A program made the translations under genes and the position numbers. 64,000 nt of DNA from Inga oerstediana (Eukaryota > Streptophyta > Magnoliopsida > Fabales > Fabaceae): the NCBI GenBank assembly GCA_963210345.1, contig OY723399.1, positions 80,319,673-80,383,672 of the forward strand, read 5' to 3'. Positions 1-11,019 of the stretch are shown piece after piece. Under the pieces are notes generated by a model. It did no database searches. It was not told the DNA's origin and saw nothing but the letters and a program-made list of their open reading frames with translations. Position 1 is the stretch's first letter, and every line of letters starts with the position of its first letter.

Positions 1-525
1 GTTATGGACTTTCAAGTACAAAAAAAGAAAAGTTGTCCGAGTCAACCGGAGGAATATAATCACATGGAAATCTCATAGCAAGTTTTGAATATGAGATATT
101 CTCCCATAATAGTACTATCATCTACCAGGACTTCTCCCACCCAAACCAAGACCTTCAATTGAGCCATTTGTTCGACTCTCAACCGAAATTGAGCCACTGG
201 CTAGACTCTCATCCCAATTCTTTTGCAATAATCACATATCTCTCTCGCCCTCCCTCTAAAATTTAATTTCAAGAATTGGAGGGTGCGAAAAACTTGGGCT
301 GATATTTTTCTACCTTGATTTCCTGTCAAGGTTGTCTTAGGTAACTATATCTATAAAGTTTTCATTTAAGTTCACATTTTCCTCCGTCTTATGTGCTGCT
401 TCTTACCATTTTCTGTTTTAAGAGAAAAGATACTTTGTTTCTGTGTAGCTAAACAAGTTGGATGGCTCAACCCTTCTCTCTCTCATTTGCATACTTTTCT
501 TTTGCTAGAGCTTTGGTATCTCTAG
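1..525. repeat. Segmental duplication copy 1, left arm
   Basis: Nearly the same sequence recurs at 39592-40113, with scattered substitutions and small indels. The match starts at base 1, so the true left edge of the duplication probably lies outside the window. No coding frame is convincing. The segment ends in a pyrimidine-rich stretch (about 465-520) that also recurs, more diverged, near 48530 and 60840. That looks like the promoter or leader of a gene that has been copied several times. CACTA-A interrupts it after base 525. Confidence 0.85.
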
Positions 526-539
526 CACTACAAAAAAAA

Positions 540-1025
540 AGGTATTTTGTAGCGGTGCAATTGTAGTGGTTATATTAAACCACTACAAATTATAGTATTT
601 ATAGCGGTTTTTACCTAAACCACTATAAATTTGTAGCGGCTAGGTTTTTTTGTAGCGGTTGGGTACACAAAACCGCTAGAAATTTGACGCGAAATTCCCG
701 CCAAAACTTGTAGCGGTGATTTTGTAGCGGTTAATGCACAGAAACCACTACAATATTCCCGCCAGTTGGCGCGCCAACAGTGTAGCGGTTATTTGTAGCG
801 GTTACAGCAACAGAACCGCTACAAAATACCAAAGGTTAGAAGTTTGTAGTGGTTATGCCCCTATAATCGCTACAGAATTTCAAGAGTCTCGACATTTGTA
901 GCAGTTCTGGGCAATAACCGCTACAGAATTTCAAACGTTGTTATCTTTTGTAGTGGTTATTGTAGAACAGCTACAAATAATTAAATTTGTAGCGGTTATA
1001 GTAGCGGTTATTTGAATAACCGCTA
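540..1025. repeat. 5' subterminal repeat array of CACTA-A
   Basis: A dense array of TAGCGGTT and AACCGCTA motifs, with variants such as TAGTGGTT, in both orientations. Many neighbouring pairs can fold into short hairpins. In En/Spm elements such subterminal motifs are bound by the TNPA-type protein and are needed for excision. That role is inferred here from position and repetition. Confidence 0.85.
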
Positions 1026-1037
1026 CTAAAATCTTGT

Positions 1038-1046
1038 CTATTTAAG
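1038..1046 (+). promoter_or_regulatory. TATA-like box before first CACTA-A gene
   Basis: CTATTTAAG lies just downstream of the 5' subterminal array, followed by a CT-rich leader and the first ATG at 1274. A similar arrangement, array then TATA then CT-rich leader, occurs at 7953. It is a weak match, assigned by position only. Confidence 0.4.
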
Positions 1047-1273
1047 CCACCGCCTCCCTCATTTCTCCTTTTGCTCATTTTGTTTCCTAAGGTTTCTCTG
1101 AGTGATTTCTTCAAGATTTGAGCGTTCAGACGTTTATATAGGAAATTTTACTCAGTATTTCTCAGTATTTGCACTTGAGGTACGTATATAACACGTATTT
1201 TATTTAAATTTGTATTTTTATTATATTTTTGCATAATAATGTGACTATTTTTTTTTTAATTTTTACAGTTGAT

Positions 1274-3398
1274 ATGGCTTCAGGACAGGATAAGGGGAAG
1301 GCCCCTGAGGTCCCCAGACCGATTTTACAGGGTGGCAGCAGCCGGGCAGGGGGCAGAGGGAGGGGGCAGCGTGGAGGCAGGGCTACCGCGGCATCTCAGC
1401 CCATCCCCCCACAGGAGTCGGCCCTACCACAGGCACCACAGACGATCCCACAGGCGACGACCGCACCAGAGGTGCCTGAGGTTGGGGGGCCACATATTAG
1501 CATTGAGGACTTCCTCAACGAGGAGGAGTTCGAGATTCTGATTGGGTTCAGGGAGATGGAGCAGTTCCTCGATGAGGAGGACGCTCGGGAGCAGAACAAC
1601 CCACGAGGGTTGTCTTCGCGGTCCACTGGGTTTGATGTGTAGGTCGAAGGTAAATTAATTTTTTAATTTAGTAAATTATTTATTTAAATTAGAAATGTTA
1701 ACTTTGAATTACAATTTATCTAAGTTGCGGTAAACTATGCAGACGAGCAGGGGAACGTTTCGACGAGGAGGCTAGACGTGGCCAGTGTGAACAGCTTGGA
1801 TCGGAGCCTGCGAGTTATAGTGCCGTGGAATGAGGGCACTGACCAGCCGATCCACAATGGGGGTCACCTGCTCAACCGCTTCCTGAACGACCTGGGCGCG
1901 AATTGGATGCGGTTCCCCTTTCACTTCAAGACGTGGAGGCACGTTCCGAGGGGGCCGAAGGACTAGGCTTGGGAGGAGGTGGTTCAGGTAATTAAAATTA
2001 TTTAATTAATATTTTTTGTAATTAATTATATTTAATTAATTTTTTTTAAATTATGTTTTTTGTAATTATTGATATTTAAATAATTTTTTTTCAGCTGCGG
2101 TTTGCCGTCCGGGCCAACCGGAAGAGGTACGCCCTCGTGAAGATGGGTGACGCCTGGAGAAACAGGAGGAACCGTCTCTTCTACAGGGTGGATAAGGACG
2201 GGACGATGCCTCTGGAGCAGCTGATCGAGAGTGTCCCAGACGGCGTGCCGCCGAACGACTGGGCGATTTTCGTCCAATTCAGGAGGAGCCCTAAGGCGCA
2301 GGTAATGTATTTATTAGATTTTTGATATATAATTTTGTAATTGTTAAATATTAAATTATAATTTCAATTTAATTTGTATTTAATTTTAAATTATAATACA
2401 TTTAATATTTTTTTTCCAGGAGCTTTCCCAGAGGAACACCGAGATCCGGGCGCAGCAGATGATCCACCACACAGCAGGATCGAAGACCTTTGCTGTGACC
2501 TATAGCGAGCTGGTAACTTTTCAAAATATCACTTACTTTTAGCTGATTATTTCATAATACTAATTGAATTTTGTAATTGTTTCAGGAGACGAAGGCACAG
2601 CAGGAGAACCGTCAGACGGACTATGGGGAGTTGTACGCCATCACACACAGACACCGTGACGGGACTGCGACCTCTCAGCAGGCAGAGGAGGCCATTGTAA
2701 GTAATTTTATTATTATATTTTTTATAAAACCAAGTTAATAATGAAAAATGCTAATTAGTAATTTTTTTATAAAATGGCAGGAGCGGATGCAGCAGTCGCA
2801 GGCTGAGCTGCGACAAACCCAGCCTGAGGAGTCACAGGGGTCAGTGGACCTGATGGCTCCTTTGAAGGCTGGTCTGGCTCAGGCTGAGCACCCCTGACGC
2901 GTGCTGGGGATGGGGATAGGCGCCAGACCTAGCATGGCCTACGACAGGAGCGCCGCCTCTGAGGCTGGCAGCTCTAGAGGGGTCAGACGTCGGAGGGACG
3001 AGTCTATTGACCAGCTGCGGTCAGAGTTGGAGCAGCAGATGGCGCAGCAGCAGCAGATGCAGGTGCAGCATATGCAGCAGATGCAGCTGCACGCTGATAT
3101 GATATACGCTCAGCAGACGCAGTGGCGTGAAATCGCGAACAACATGCTCGAGGGAGCATGGAGTCGCCTGTTCCCGAACGAGCAGCATCCAGCGGTTCCC
3201 CCTGTCCCTCGCTACGTCGTCCCGAGTACTACTCCTCCTGCTCCTGCTCCTGCTGATGACGATGGTGCGGTTCACTCTGCGCAGCGGCCCTATCCAGCAG
3301 CACCTGAGGGAGCCCCACCTGAGGGAGCACCAGATGATCAGCCCCCAGCTATATATATGAGTTTTTATTTCAGAACTTTCTTATTGTGTTTAATATAA
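1274..3398 (+). pseudogene. CACTA accessory transposase gene (Transposase_24 / Ptta-En/Spm type), nonsense-mutated
   Basis: Six exons join in frame with GT..AG introns: 1274-1649, 1743-1987, 2095-2301, 2420-2512, 2586-2696 and 2781-3398. The first exon encodes a Gly/Arg/Pro-rich low-complexity head. Exons 2-5 encode the conserved core of the plant Ptta/En/Spm family (Pfam Transposase_24), with FHFKTWRHVP, a basic NRKRY stretch, MGDAWRNRRNRLF and a Glu/Gln-rich helix. The last exon adds a Gln/Met-rich, likely coiled-coil segment and a Pro-rich tail. Three in-frame stops interrupt an otherwise open frame: TAG at 1640-1642, TAG at 1964-1966 and TGA at 2895-2897. The family sits upstream of TNP2 in many plant CACTAs and may correspond to the DNA-binding TNPA role, but that is inference. 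The exact 3' end is uncertain. Confidence 0.8.
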
Positions 3399-3474
3399 TT
3401 ATATTTATATTATTAGATCGCGTTGTTTAATTTATGAATTATTTATATCTAAATTAAAAAAAATAAAGCGTATA

Positions 3475-4015
3475 TATTTGTAGCGGTTTTAAGTTAAAAC
3501 CGCTATAAATATATATATTTGTAGCGGTTCTACGCCAATAACCACTACAAATGTATATATATAATTGTAGCGGTTTCTCTTGAGAAACCGCTACAACTAT
3601 ATATATGTTAGTAGCGGTTTTACACTAATAACCGCTACAAATGTATATATATAGTTGTAGCGGTTTCTCTTGTGAAACTGCTACAACTATATATATGTTA
3701 GTAGCGGTTTTAAAATAATAACCGCTACAAATACTCATCATTTGAATTTTGAAATTTGCCGCCTTTGTGCACATTTGTAGTGGTTATGTTATGTATAACC
3801 GCTACAAATTAAAAATTATTTTTAAATTTGCTGTCCAACGGCTTTAATATTAGTAGCGGTTTTATATATATAACCGCTACAAATACTCAACAAGTAAATT
3901 TTGAATTTCCTACCAATGTGTAACGGCTTGAATATTAGTAGCGGTTTTATATATATAACTGCTACTAATATTTTATAACTGTAACGGTTGGTGTAGCGGT
4001 TTAAGAACCGCTACA
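3475..4015. repeat. Internal TAGCGGTT array between the two CACTA-A genes
   Basis: Repeated units of TAGCGGTTTT...AACCGCTAC, separated by short AT-rich spacers such as ATATATATG. Several form near-perfect hairpins, for example around 3480-3510, 3568-3600 and 3610-3645. The motif is the same as in the terminal arrays, but it lies between the two transcription units. It could be a remnant end of an older element or a functional intergenic binding array. No coding frame is visible in 3399-4117. Confidence 0.8.
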
Positions 4016-4117
4016 AAATTATAAACGTTGGAATTTCAGAATATAAAGTTCTTGGCATTCGTCATTATCTTCTCACTCATCTTCTTCTCTATACTTTCTT
4101 CTCTCTCACTTGTAGCT

Positions 4118-7100
4118 ATGGATAAATCATGGATCAGGTTGCCGCGCAATTCTCCTAAATATTTGTACGGATTAAACAGTTTCTTGGATTTCGCATTCAC
4201 TCATGCCAGCTGTAACGGCAAGATCGTCTGTCCGTGTCGGAAATGCAAGTTCAAGAAGTGGCATGCACAAAATGTTGTGAAGGAACATTTGCTTGTGAAG
4301 CCTTTCCCTGAGGACTGTACGTTCTGGGCAGTTCATGGTGAGAAGGCCGGCATTAGATATGACGATGCTCTTCCTCGAAGTTCTTAAGTAGGCGTTCAAG
4401 TAGATGAAGATGATCCTGTGAATGCTGTTGTGCGTGATGCGTTTGGATTTCAAGGCGACAACTTCAACGAAGAAGTGCACGGCTCTGAGCCGGTTTTTAT
4501 GGGGAATGAAGCAGCTCAGGATTTTTACAGCTTGATGGATGAAGCAGATCGTCCTTTATATCAAGGTTGTCGCAAATATTCTAAATTATCTTTCTTGATC
4601 AAATTGTATCATATCAAGTGCTTGTGTGGGATCACAGATAAGGGAATGTCGATGTTTCTCGACTTATTACAAGATGCATTCCCCGATGCCGAGATTCCCA
4701 CAATGTTCTACGAGGCCAAGAAGATTATCAACAGGTTGGGGTTGAATTATCAAAAGATTGATGCATGCCCAAATGATTGTATGCTGTATTGGGGAGACGA
4801 TTCTAGCAGGGAGAAGTGTAAGAGATGTCACACATCGAGGTACAAGACAATTCGGAAGGGGAAAAAGCAGAAGAAGAAACCTGCAAAGATTCTCAGGTAC
4901 TTCCCATTGAAACCTCGTCTACAAAGATTATTTATGTCGTCTAAAACTGCTGAGCACATGAGGTGGCATGCCGTTGATAAAAACGAAGACGGTAAATTAA
5001 GACATCCGCGGGATGCAGCTGCTTGGAAAATGTTTGACAACGACTTTCCAGATTTTGCGACTGACCCTAAAAATGTTCGGCTTGCGTTGGCGACCGACGG
5101 TTTCAATCCTTTTGGGAATCTTAGAACAAGTTACAGTATTTGGCATGTAGTCTTAGTTCCCTACAACTTACCCCCTGGATATGTATGAAACAAAGCTCTT
5201 TCATTATGTCTATGATCATTCCAGGCAAAAAGGCACCGGGCAATGACATCGATGTGTATCTCCAACCGCTTATTGCGGAATTGCTTGACCTGTGGAATGT
5301 CAGCTTGGAGACGTATGACGCTTACAGCAAGACTTTGTTCAACATGCGTATAGCCTTGATGTGGACGATTAGTGACTTTCCTGGCCTTGGTACATTATCT
5401 GGTTGGAATGTGCATATTGGGTCGGCGTGTCCAGCTTGCAATTTTGACTCTGACGCATTGCGCCTTCCCCACAGCCGAAAGTGGTGCTTTATGGGGCATC
5501 GGAGGTTTCTTGATGGAACGCATAAGTTCAGATTGCAACGGAATCGCTTCAATGAGAAACCAGAGAAAAGAGGACCACCTCAGACTTTGTCCAGTACAGA
5601 TATCTTACAGTAGCTTGAGCATGTTGACTTCGAGTTTGGAAAAAGCGACGATTCAGCACAAACTCGCCAAAAGACGCGCAGGACTTCGGCGCCTCAGCAG
5701 TGGAAGAAGATAAGTATTTTCTTCACGCTTCCATATTGGAGATCTAATTTACTTCGCCACAGTCTTGATGTAATGCACATTGAAAAGAATGTTTGCGACA
5801 ATGTGCTGTATACGCTGCTTAACGAACCCGGCAAGACAAAAGATCACCTTCAAGCGAGGAAAGATTTACGCGACATGGGAGTTCGTGAAGATGCTTGGCC
5901 AGATGAGCATGACAGATTTACACCGGCAAAGTTTACCCTCACAAAACTAAACAAGGAAGTGTTCCTCATGACGTTGAAGAAATTAAAAGTTCCTGATGGG
6001 TATTCAAGCAACATTTCTCGATGTGTCGACTTGCAGGCTCGAAAGGTTGCTGGCCTGAAGAGTCATGACTCACATGTTCTTATGCAGCAGTTACTCCCTC
6101 TGGCTATAAAGAATACACTTCCTCCTGATGTTTCCATCATTTTGGTGGAACTTTGTTCTTTCTTTCGGAAGTTGTGTTCTAAGGTTTTGATTGTTGAGGA
6201 GCTCGATCAGCTGCAGTCGAAAATCATTCTTACGCTTTGTCATTTGGAGATGATCTTTCCTCCGTCCTTTTTTACTGTGATGGTTCACCTCACAGTCCAC
6301 CTCGTTCATGAAATAAAGCTCGCTGGACCAGTACAATATCGTTCGATGTATCCGATTGAGAGGTACTCATTTTAAATATGTGCTTTAATTTATTGTCCGT
6401 ATTTAATGTTTGCTAGTCGTCCTTTTCATCATTTTATATCAATTTTCTCTTCTGTACTTCGTAGGTTCCTTGGGAAATTAAAATCTTACGTGAGGAATAA
6501 GACGTGGCCAGAAGGTTCTATAGCTGAAGGTTATATAGGGGATGAGGTGCTATATTTTTGCTCAAGGTACTTTGATGATCTTGAGACGGCTTTCAACCGC
6601 TCGCCTCGTGTTGACGATTGTCCTGAACCTGCGCCGACATCAGGAGAATTTATCCCTCGTGTTGGTAAACCAGTTGGAGCAACTGAGAACTTCAAACTAA
6701 CGGTAACTGAGAAGTTCTAAGCACATAGACATGTCTTGATTAATTGCACTCAAGTTGAACCTTTCATACGGTAAGAATTGTACACTCACATGTTATTAGA
6801 TCTATATCTTTCGTAACATTTCTCACTTTCATTTCACTATCGCCTTTCCATTATTAATTGCAGGGAATTCAGAAGTCATGTTAAGCGTCAACTCAGGATT
6901 CGTACACAGACATCCTCGGAAGTTGATAGGAGGGTCCACAGAGAATTCCCGAGCTGGTTTGCGCGCAGAATACTAAATGACCACAACCCATACTCACCAA
7001 ATTTCAGAGCTCTCGCAATCGGCCCTCTTGATCATGCAAAACGGTTTACAGCATACAATGTCAATGGTTTTAAGTTTTGCACGGTTTCACGGGATCAAGA

Positions 7101-7690
7101 ATTGCAAACACAGAATTCGGGTGTTTATGGCACATTTGGGACAAGGAGTTATGCGAGTAGCAGTAACGCCAACATGTAGTTCAGAGGCGTCCCTTATTAT
7201 GGCAAGCTTCTTGATGTGGTCGAGCTTAATTATCAAGGCCATTTCACCGTGACGCTGTTCAAGTGTTTGTGGGCAATTACCATTACTTCTTGGGGACTGA
7301 TAACTGACGACCTAGGGATCACATCAGTCAATTTCTCACGACCGATTCATACTGGTATTTCTCAAGATGATGAGCCGTATATTCTAGCTTCAGAGGTACA
7401 TCAGGTTTATTATGTCGAGGACGAGAGGCATAGGGATTGGCACATGGTCGTTCATTTAAAGCCAAGAGACCTTTACGACATGGGTGAAGGCGATAACATC
7501 GCCTACGAGAATGAGCCATTTCAGCCAGCTGATTTTGAAAACTACTTCCCTGAAGGCGATGACAATTTACCTTTACTGCGGTGAGTTTTTTTAAGTCCAC
7601 GTCATTTGAATTAAATTTTTTAAATTTAATAATACATCAATAACAATAATTTTTCTACAAAATTTCTGTAGGGATGGCGACGATGAGTGA
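4118..7690 (+). pseudogene. TNP2-like CACTA transposase, nonsense and frameshift mutated
   Basis: TNP2 transposase cuts and rejoins CACTA ends in the nucleus. The start MDKSWIRLPR opens a transposase-associated domain with CPCRKC (about 4118-4340). The Transposase_21 core follows, with YEAKKIINRLGL, CPNDCMLYW, IPGKKAPGNDIDVYLQPLI, CPACN, GHRRFL and SLDVMHIEKNVCDN (to about 5900). A DUF4218-like part (about 6000-6700) and a DUF4216-like end with VNFSRPIHTG and PRDLYDMGEG (about 7090-7580) complete it. Exons read as 4118-6362, 6465-6770, 6864-7580 and 7672-7690. Damage: TAA 4385-4387, a 1-bp deletion near 5170 that shifts the PPW(I/L)CMK motif out of frame, TAG 5611-5613, TAA 6718-6720 and TAG 7177-7179. 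Domain content and order are those of a full-length family member, so only point decay is seen. Confidence 0.9.
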
Positions 7691-7784
7691 TCAAATTCAA
7701 ATTATGCTTTTGTCTTTACAAAAAATGCAAAAAAAAATTTTAAAATAAAATGTAAAAAAAAATTTTAAAAAAAAATTAAAATAA

Positions 7785-7945
7785 TATTTGTAGCGGTTAT
7801 TAAACCGCTACAAATAAAAAATTAACTGCTACTAAATGAATAACCGCTACAAAATGGATACATTAACCGCTACAAATAGCACTATGAATATTAAACCGCT
7901 ACAAAAATATAAATAACCGCTACATTAACCGCTACAAATAGTACG
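7785..7945. repeat. Subterminal array downstream of TNP2 in CACTA-A
   Basis: AACCGCTAC and TAGCGGTTATT motifs repeat after a short A-rich 3' UTR-like stretch (7691-7784). The array ends just before a TATA-like box at 7953, so it resembles the layout at the 5' end of the element. Confidence 0.75.
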
Positions 7946-8110
7946 TGGATCCCTATAAATACCCTTACCACAACTCATTTCAAACACTCCCCAATTTCTT
8001 TTCACATTACCTTTCTTTCATTTTCTCTCATTTACAACTTCTTTCATATGAGTAGAGGAGCTGAATAATACGATCAAATATGGTAACAAGATTTTTAATT
8101 TTTTTTAGAA
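7946..8110 (+). promoter_or_regulatory. Orphan promoter-like segment near the CACTA-A 3' end
   Basis: CTATAAATA at 7953-7961 is followed by a CT-rich leader, then ATG at 8048 with a six-codon frame, then a candidate splice donor (ATG|GTAACAAG, about 8080). The AT-rich DNA to 8440 has no open frame. This mirrors the TATA plus CT-rich leader before the first gene. It may be the start of a third transcription unit whose body was deleted, or a duplicated promoter. Function is unknown. Confidence 0.45.
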
Positions 8111-8439
8111 TACTTTTTTCCTTTCTATAAAATTTATTCTAACCATTTTTTTTCTAGATATATCATAACTGTATCTCATTTTCATCTATTTTTCATACAC
8201 AATTACATTATATTAGATAACATAATAATTCCTTATTACCTACATATCCTTAATAATATTATTAATATAAATTTTATACTAATCCAATTCAATTACATTT
8301 TTCCTTTTTATTTATTAATAAGTTAAACTATTGAATAACAAGCTAATTGAAATAGATAAAATAATAACAAAATAAACTATTTAATTTAATATTGAAAAAA
8401 CAGAAAAAAATAATTGTATATTTTTTAAAATTTTTTAAA

Positions 8440-8985
8440 TATTTGTAGCGGTTATTAAACCGCTACTAAATAACGCGCCTTTTTACAACTCAATTTAAAT
8501 TTTTTGGCGCCAATTTTGAATTTTATGAAATTAGTAGCGGTTTTCAAAACCGCTACTAATTTCATGAAATTCAAAATTAGTAGCGGTTTGTTAACCGCTA
8601 CAAAATAAAAAAATGTCATGTTTTTTTTGCCAACAAATTTTCAATTTTTAATATTTGTAGCGGTTTTTTAACCGCTACAAAATAAAAAAAATTCTTTTTT
8701 TTTAGCTCTCAAAATTTCAATTTTTTATATTTGTAGCGGTTATATAACCGTTACAAATATCTCTGAAAAAAATTTCGTCCATGTGGGTGTTGTAGCGGTT
8801 AAGTTGAACCGCTACAAAGGATATAGCGGTTATTTTTGATTGAGTAGCGGTTTTATATAACCGCTGCAAAACTGCTTGCAACGTACGATTTAGTAGCGGT
8901 TCGAGTAACCGCTACTAACCTTGTTTGTAGCGGTTAGAACCGCTACTAATACCTATTTTTAACCGCTACTAAATCACGTTTTTTT
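8440..8985. repeat. 3' subterminal repeat array of CACTA-A
   Basis: TAGCGGTT/AACCGCTA motifs, mostly as hairpin pairs with loops of a few bases (for example 8445-8467, 8534-8556, 8655-8680 and 8735-8758). They run to within a few bases of the terminal TTTTTTTTGTAGTG. Confidence 0.85.
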
Positions 8986-8995
8986 TGTAGTGTAG

Positions 8996-10023
8996 GTTTG
9001 GATGCTTTCATTTATGCAATTACCCACCTTTTTATTTTGTTTGATATTCTGGTTGCAACCTATAGGAATAAGTTCTTTATATGATGTTTTAATTAAACCA
9101 TTAGTTTGTATGATGTTATTGCTTTAGTAGCTGAATGGTATGGCATTTAAATTACAAATATTATTCGTTTCAAACTTTTTATCTTCTTGATCCCTCTATA
9201 TGACTTTGGAGATAAAATGTGACTGTAAAATTACATGAGAGCACACTCTAAAGGTCTCACTTTATAAGTGCAGCGAATGCTATATATTCATAGCAACTTT
9301 ATTTCATTTGTTTAATTTCTTGATGACTTTATAGCCCTTCGTTGACTGTACGTTTCAAGTTCTGTGTAGTATAAATGAACACAACCTTGTCATTTTGCAA
9401 CAAGTTTTTAATATGAATGAGACATAGTGCAGCCTGAACAAGTTGAAGCCAATCAAAATAAATGCATATTGATGAAAGATCACTTTAAGCAAAATTCCTT
9501 CAAAAAAAAAAAGATGCTCCCCTGCAGTAAAAGTTTGCAACGTATATAGGTTTTATAGCCTAGTGGTATGGATGCTTCTTTATAAGTGGGAGGTTGCGGG
9601 TTCGATCCCGCTTGTAACACATGTCGTTAGTGCATGTCCTTCTAACTCAAAAAAAAAAAAAAAAAAGATGCTTCAACAATAATTAGGGAGTTGATGTTAG
9701 TCAACTTATTTCATATTTTTATCAATTTTCTCTCAAATTAATCCTATTGATATTCCCTCAACAATATATAATCAAGTGTGTGAGAGGGAGAATTGAGGAA
9801 GATAATTAAGGTGTTTTAGAAAAAATATACTATTATATTAACTAACTTAACTAACATATTTAATTTATTTAAATTAGTTAATTAGATTTCATATTAAGGA
9901 CTGGAGAAGTAGTTTGTATTACATTATTAGAGTAGAACCATACATTTTATCTAAATACAATTTTTTGGCCAAAATCTAGATACAAAAAATTGAAAAAACA
10001 ATCTAAAGGAAGGAATAATAGAT
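8996..10023. repeat. Segmental duplication copy 1, between CACTA-A and CACTA-B
   Basis: Matches 40114-41150 almost throughout. No coding frame is supported. It contains a SINE (9549-9666) and, to its right, an AT-rich stretch (about 9690-9911) ending TTAAGGACTGGAG, probably a decayed Stowaway MITE. The stretch around 9110-9160 (GTAGCTGAATGGTATGG) recurs near 40250, 48670 and 61010. Confidence 0.8.
9549..9666 (+). mobile_element. tRNA-derived SINE, copy 1
   Basis: A tRNA-like head has an A box TAGCCTAGTGG, a B box GGTTCGATCCC at 9599-9609 and a perfect T-arm stem (GCGGG/CCCGC). A short unrelated body and a poly(A) tail follow. AAGATGCT occurs both upstream (about 9511) and directly after the tail, and could be the target duplication with a short 5' extension. 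The same SINE is at 40674-40785, so it predates the duplication. It is not a tRNA gene: the acceptor stem pairs poorly and a poly(A) tail is attached. Confidence 0.75.
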
Positions 10024-10693
10024 CACTACTACAAAAAACACAAGCTGTGATGCTTAATTTAAAGAATACTATGACGTTTGGGAAGCCCCGTAGCTTTCCA
10101 GCACCGTTAAAATAAGCTACGACGCTTTTTAAATATAGGAAAGTGTCATAGCTTGATTATTATTATTTTTTAAAACATAACTTCCTACAGCGCTTCTCCA
10201 GGGAAGGGCCGTAGGAAGTTAACTTCCCTAGAGAAACGCCATAGGAAGTCTTTTATTTAAAAAAAATATTTATGACTTCCTATGGCATTTCCCTGAAGAA
10301 GCGCGGTATGAAGTCTTTTATTTTTTAAAAAAATAATTTTATGACTTCCTACGGTCTTCCTTGGAGAATCGCCATAGGAAGTCTTTTCTTTTAAACAAAA
10401 TTATTTTTCATAATTATTTTATTTTCTTGATGAAAACCTCCATTTATAATTCAAAATCCACAATCCATAGCAATTTACAATACAATCCACAGTAAAATGA
10501 AATAACATAGCACGTATCTTTTACAGTATTGCGTCTTCATGTATTAAGCATAAAAGAACTCCAACATTTAAGTTGTTTAAACTTGAGCCATACACGTTAC
10601 TTCTACGGAGGATTAAACTAAGTATTATTATATTTGTAAGCTCAAAAATTAAAAAAATTACCATGTATAAGAAGTTCAAGAAAACAGAGTTGA

Positions 10694-11019
10694 GAGAAAT
10701 ATTTACATACTCCATGAGCACCACCTCATTTATACTCTGACTAATTAAAATACAACAAATCATTTCATTTTAATCCCACATGGTTGATGAGTCATTTAGA
10801 TAAATTCAAATTTTATGATTTTAAAAAACATAAACTTCATAATTTAGAAAAACAAAAAAATGCAATTCCCTCCCTTGAGTTGTTATTTTTCAAAATTATA
10901 AAATTTGAATTTTTCCAGATGACTCATCAGCCATGTGGGATTAAAATGAGATGTGTTGTTGTATTTTAATTAGTCAGAGTACAGTGAGGTGGCACTCATG
11001 GAGTATGTAAGTATTCCTC
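10694..11019. mobile_element. Mutator-type MITE inside CACTA-B, copy 1
   Basis: A 326-bp palindromic element with ends GAGAAATATTTACATACTCC and its near-complement, and long inverted arms (TACTCTGACTAATTAAAATAC and complement). The 9-bp flanks are CAGAGTTGA and TAGAGTTGA; copy 2 has TAGAGTTGA on both sides. A 9-bp TSD is the Mutator signature. A larger element with related ends lies at 53627-54783. Confidence 0.85.

Larger units (their letters stand above)
526..8992 (+). mobile_element. CACTA (En/Spm) transposon, complete ends (CACTA-A)
   Basis: The element begins CACTACAAAAAAAAAGG and ends TTTTTTTTGTAGTG, so the terminal inverted repeats are CACTACAAAAAA. A 3-bp TAG duplication flanks it (523-525 and 8993-8995), as expected for CACTA elements. 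The paralogous locus at 40101-40125 carries the uninterrupted site with one TAG, which proves the insertion boundaries. Inside are arrays of a short subterminal motif, TGTAGCGGTT and its complement, at both ends and between the genes. There are two plus-strand genes in usual CACTA order: a Transposase_24-type gene (1274-3398) and a TNP2-type transposase (4118-7690). Both carry in-frame stops, so this copy is not autonomous as read. Intact ends and TSD suggest it moved using transposase made elsewhere. Confidence 0.95.

Noticed and set aside
540..1025. CRISPR-like array of short repeats
   Set aside because: Units occur in both orientations with irregular spacing inside a plant CACTA element. 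They are transposon subterminal motifs.
3021..3275. Minus-strand and alternate-frame ORFs over 3021-3360
   Set aside because: Products of the Gln/Ala/Pro-rich repeat composition of the last Transposase_24 exon; the plus frame has the conserved context.
9549..9625. Functional tRNA gene
   Set aside because: A and B boxes and T arm are good, but the acceptor stem and anticodon arm pair poorly and a body plus poly(A) tail follows. It is a SINE.
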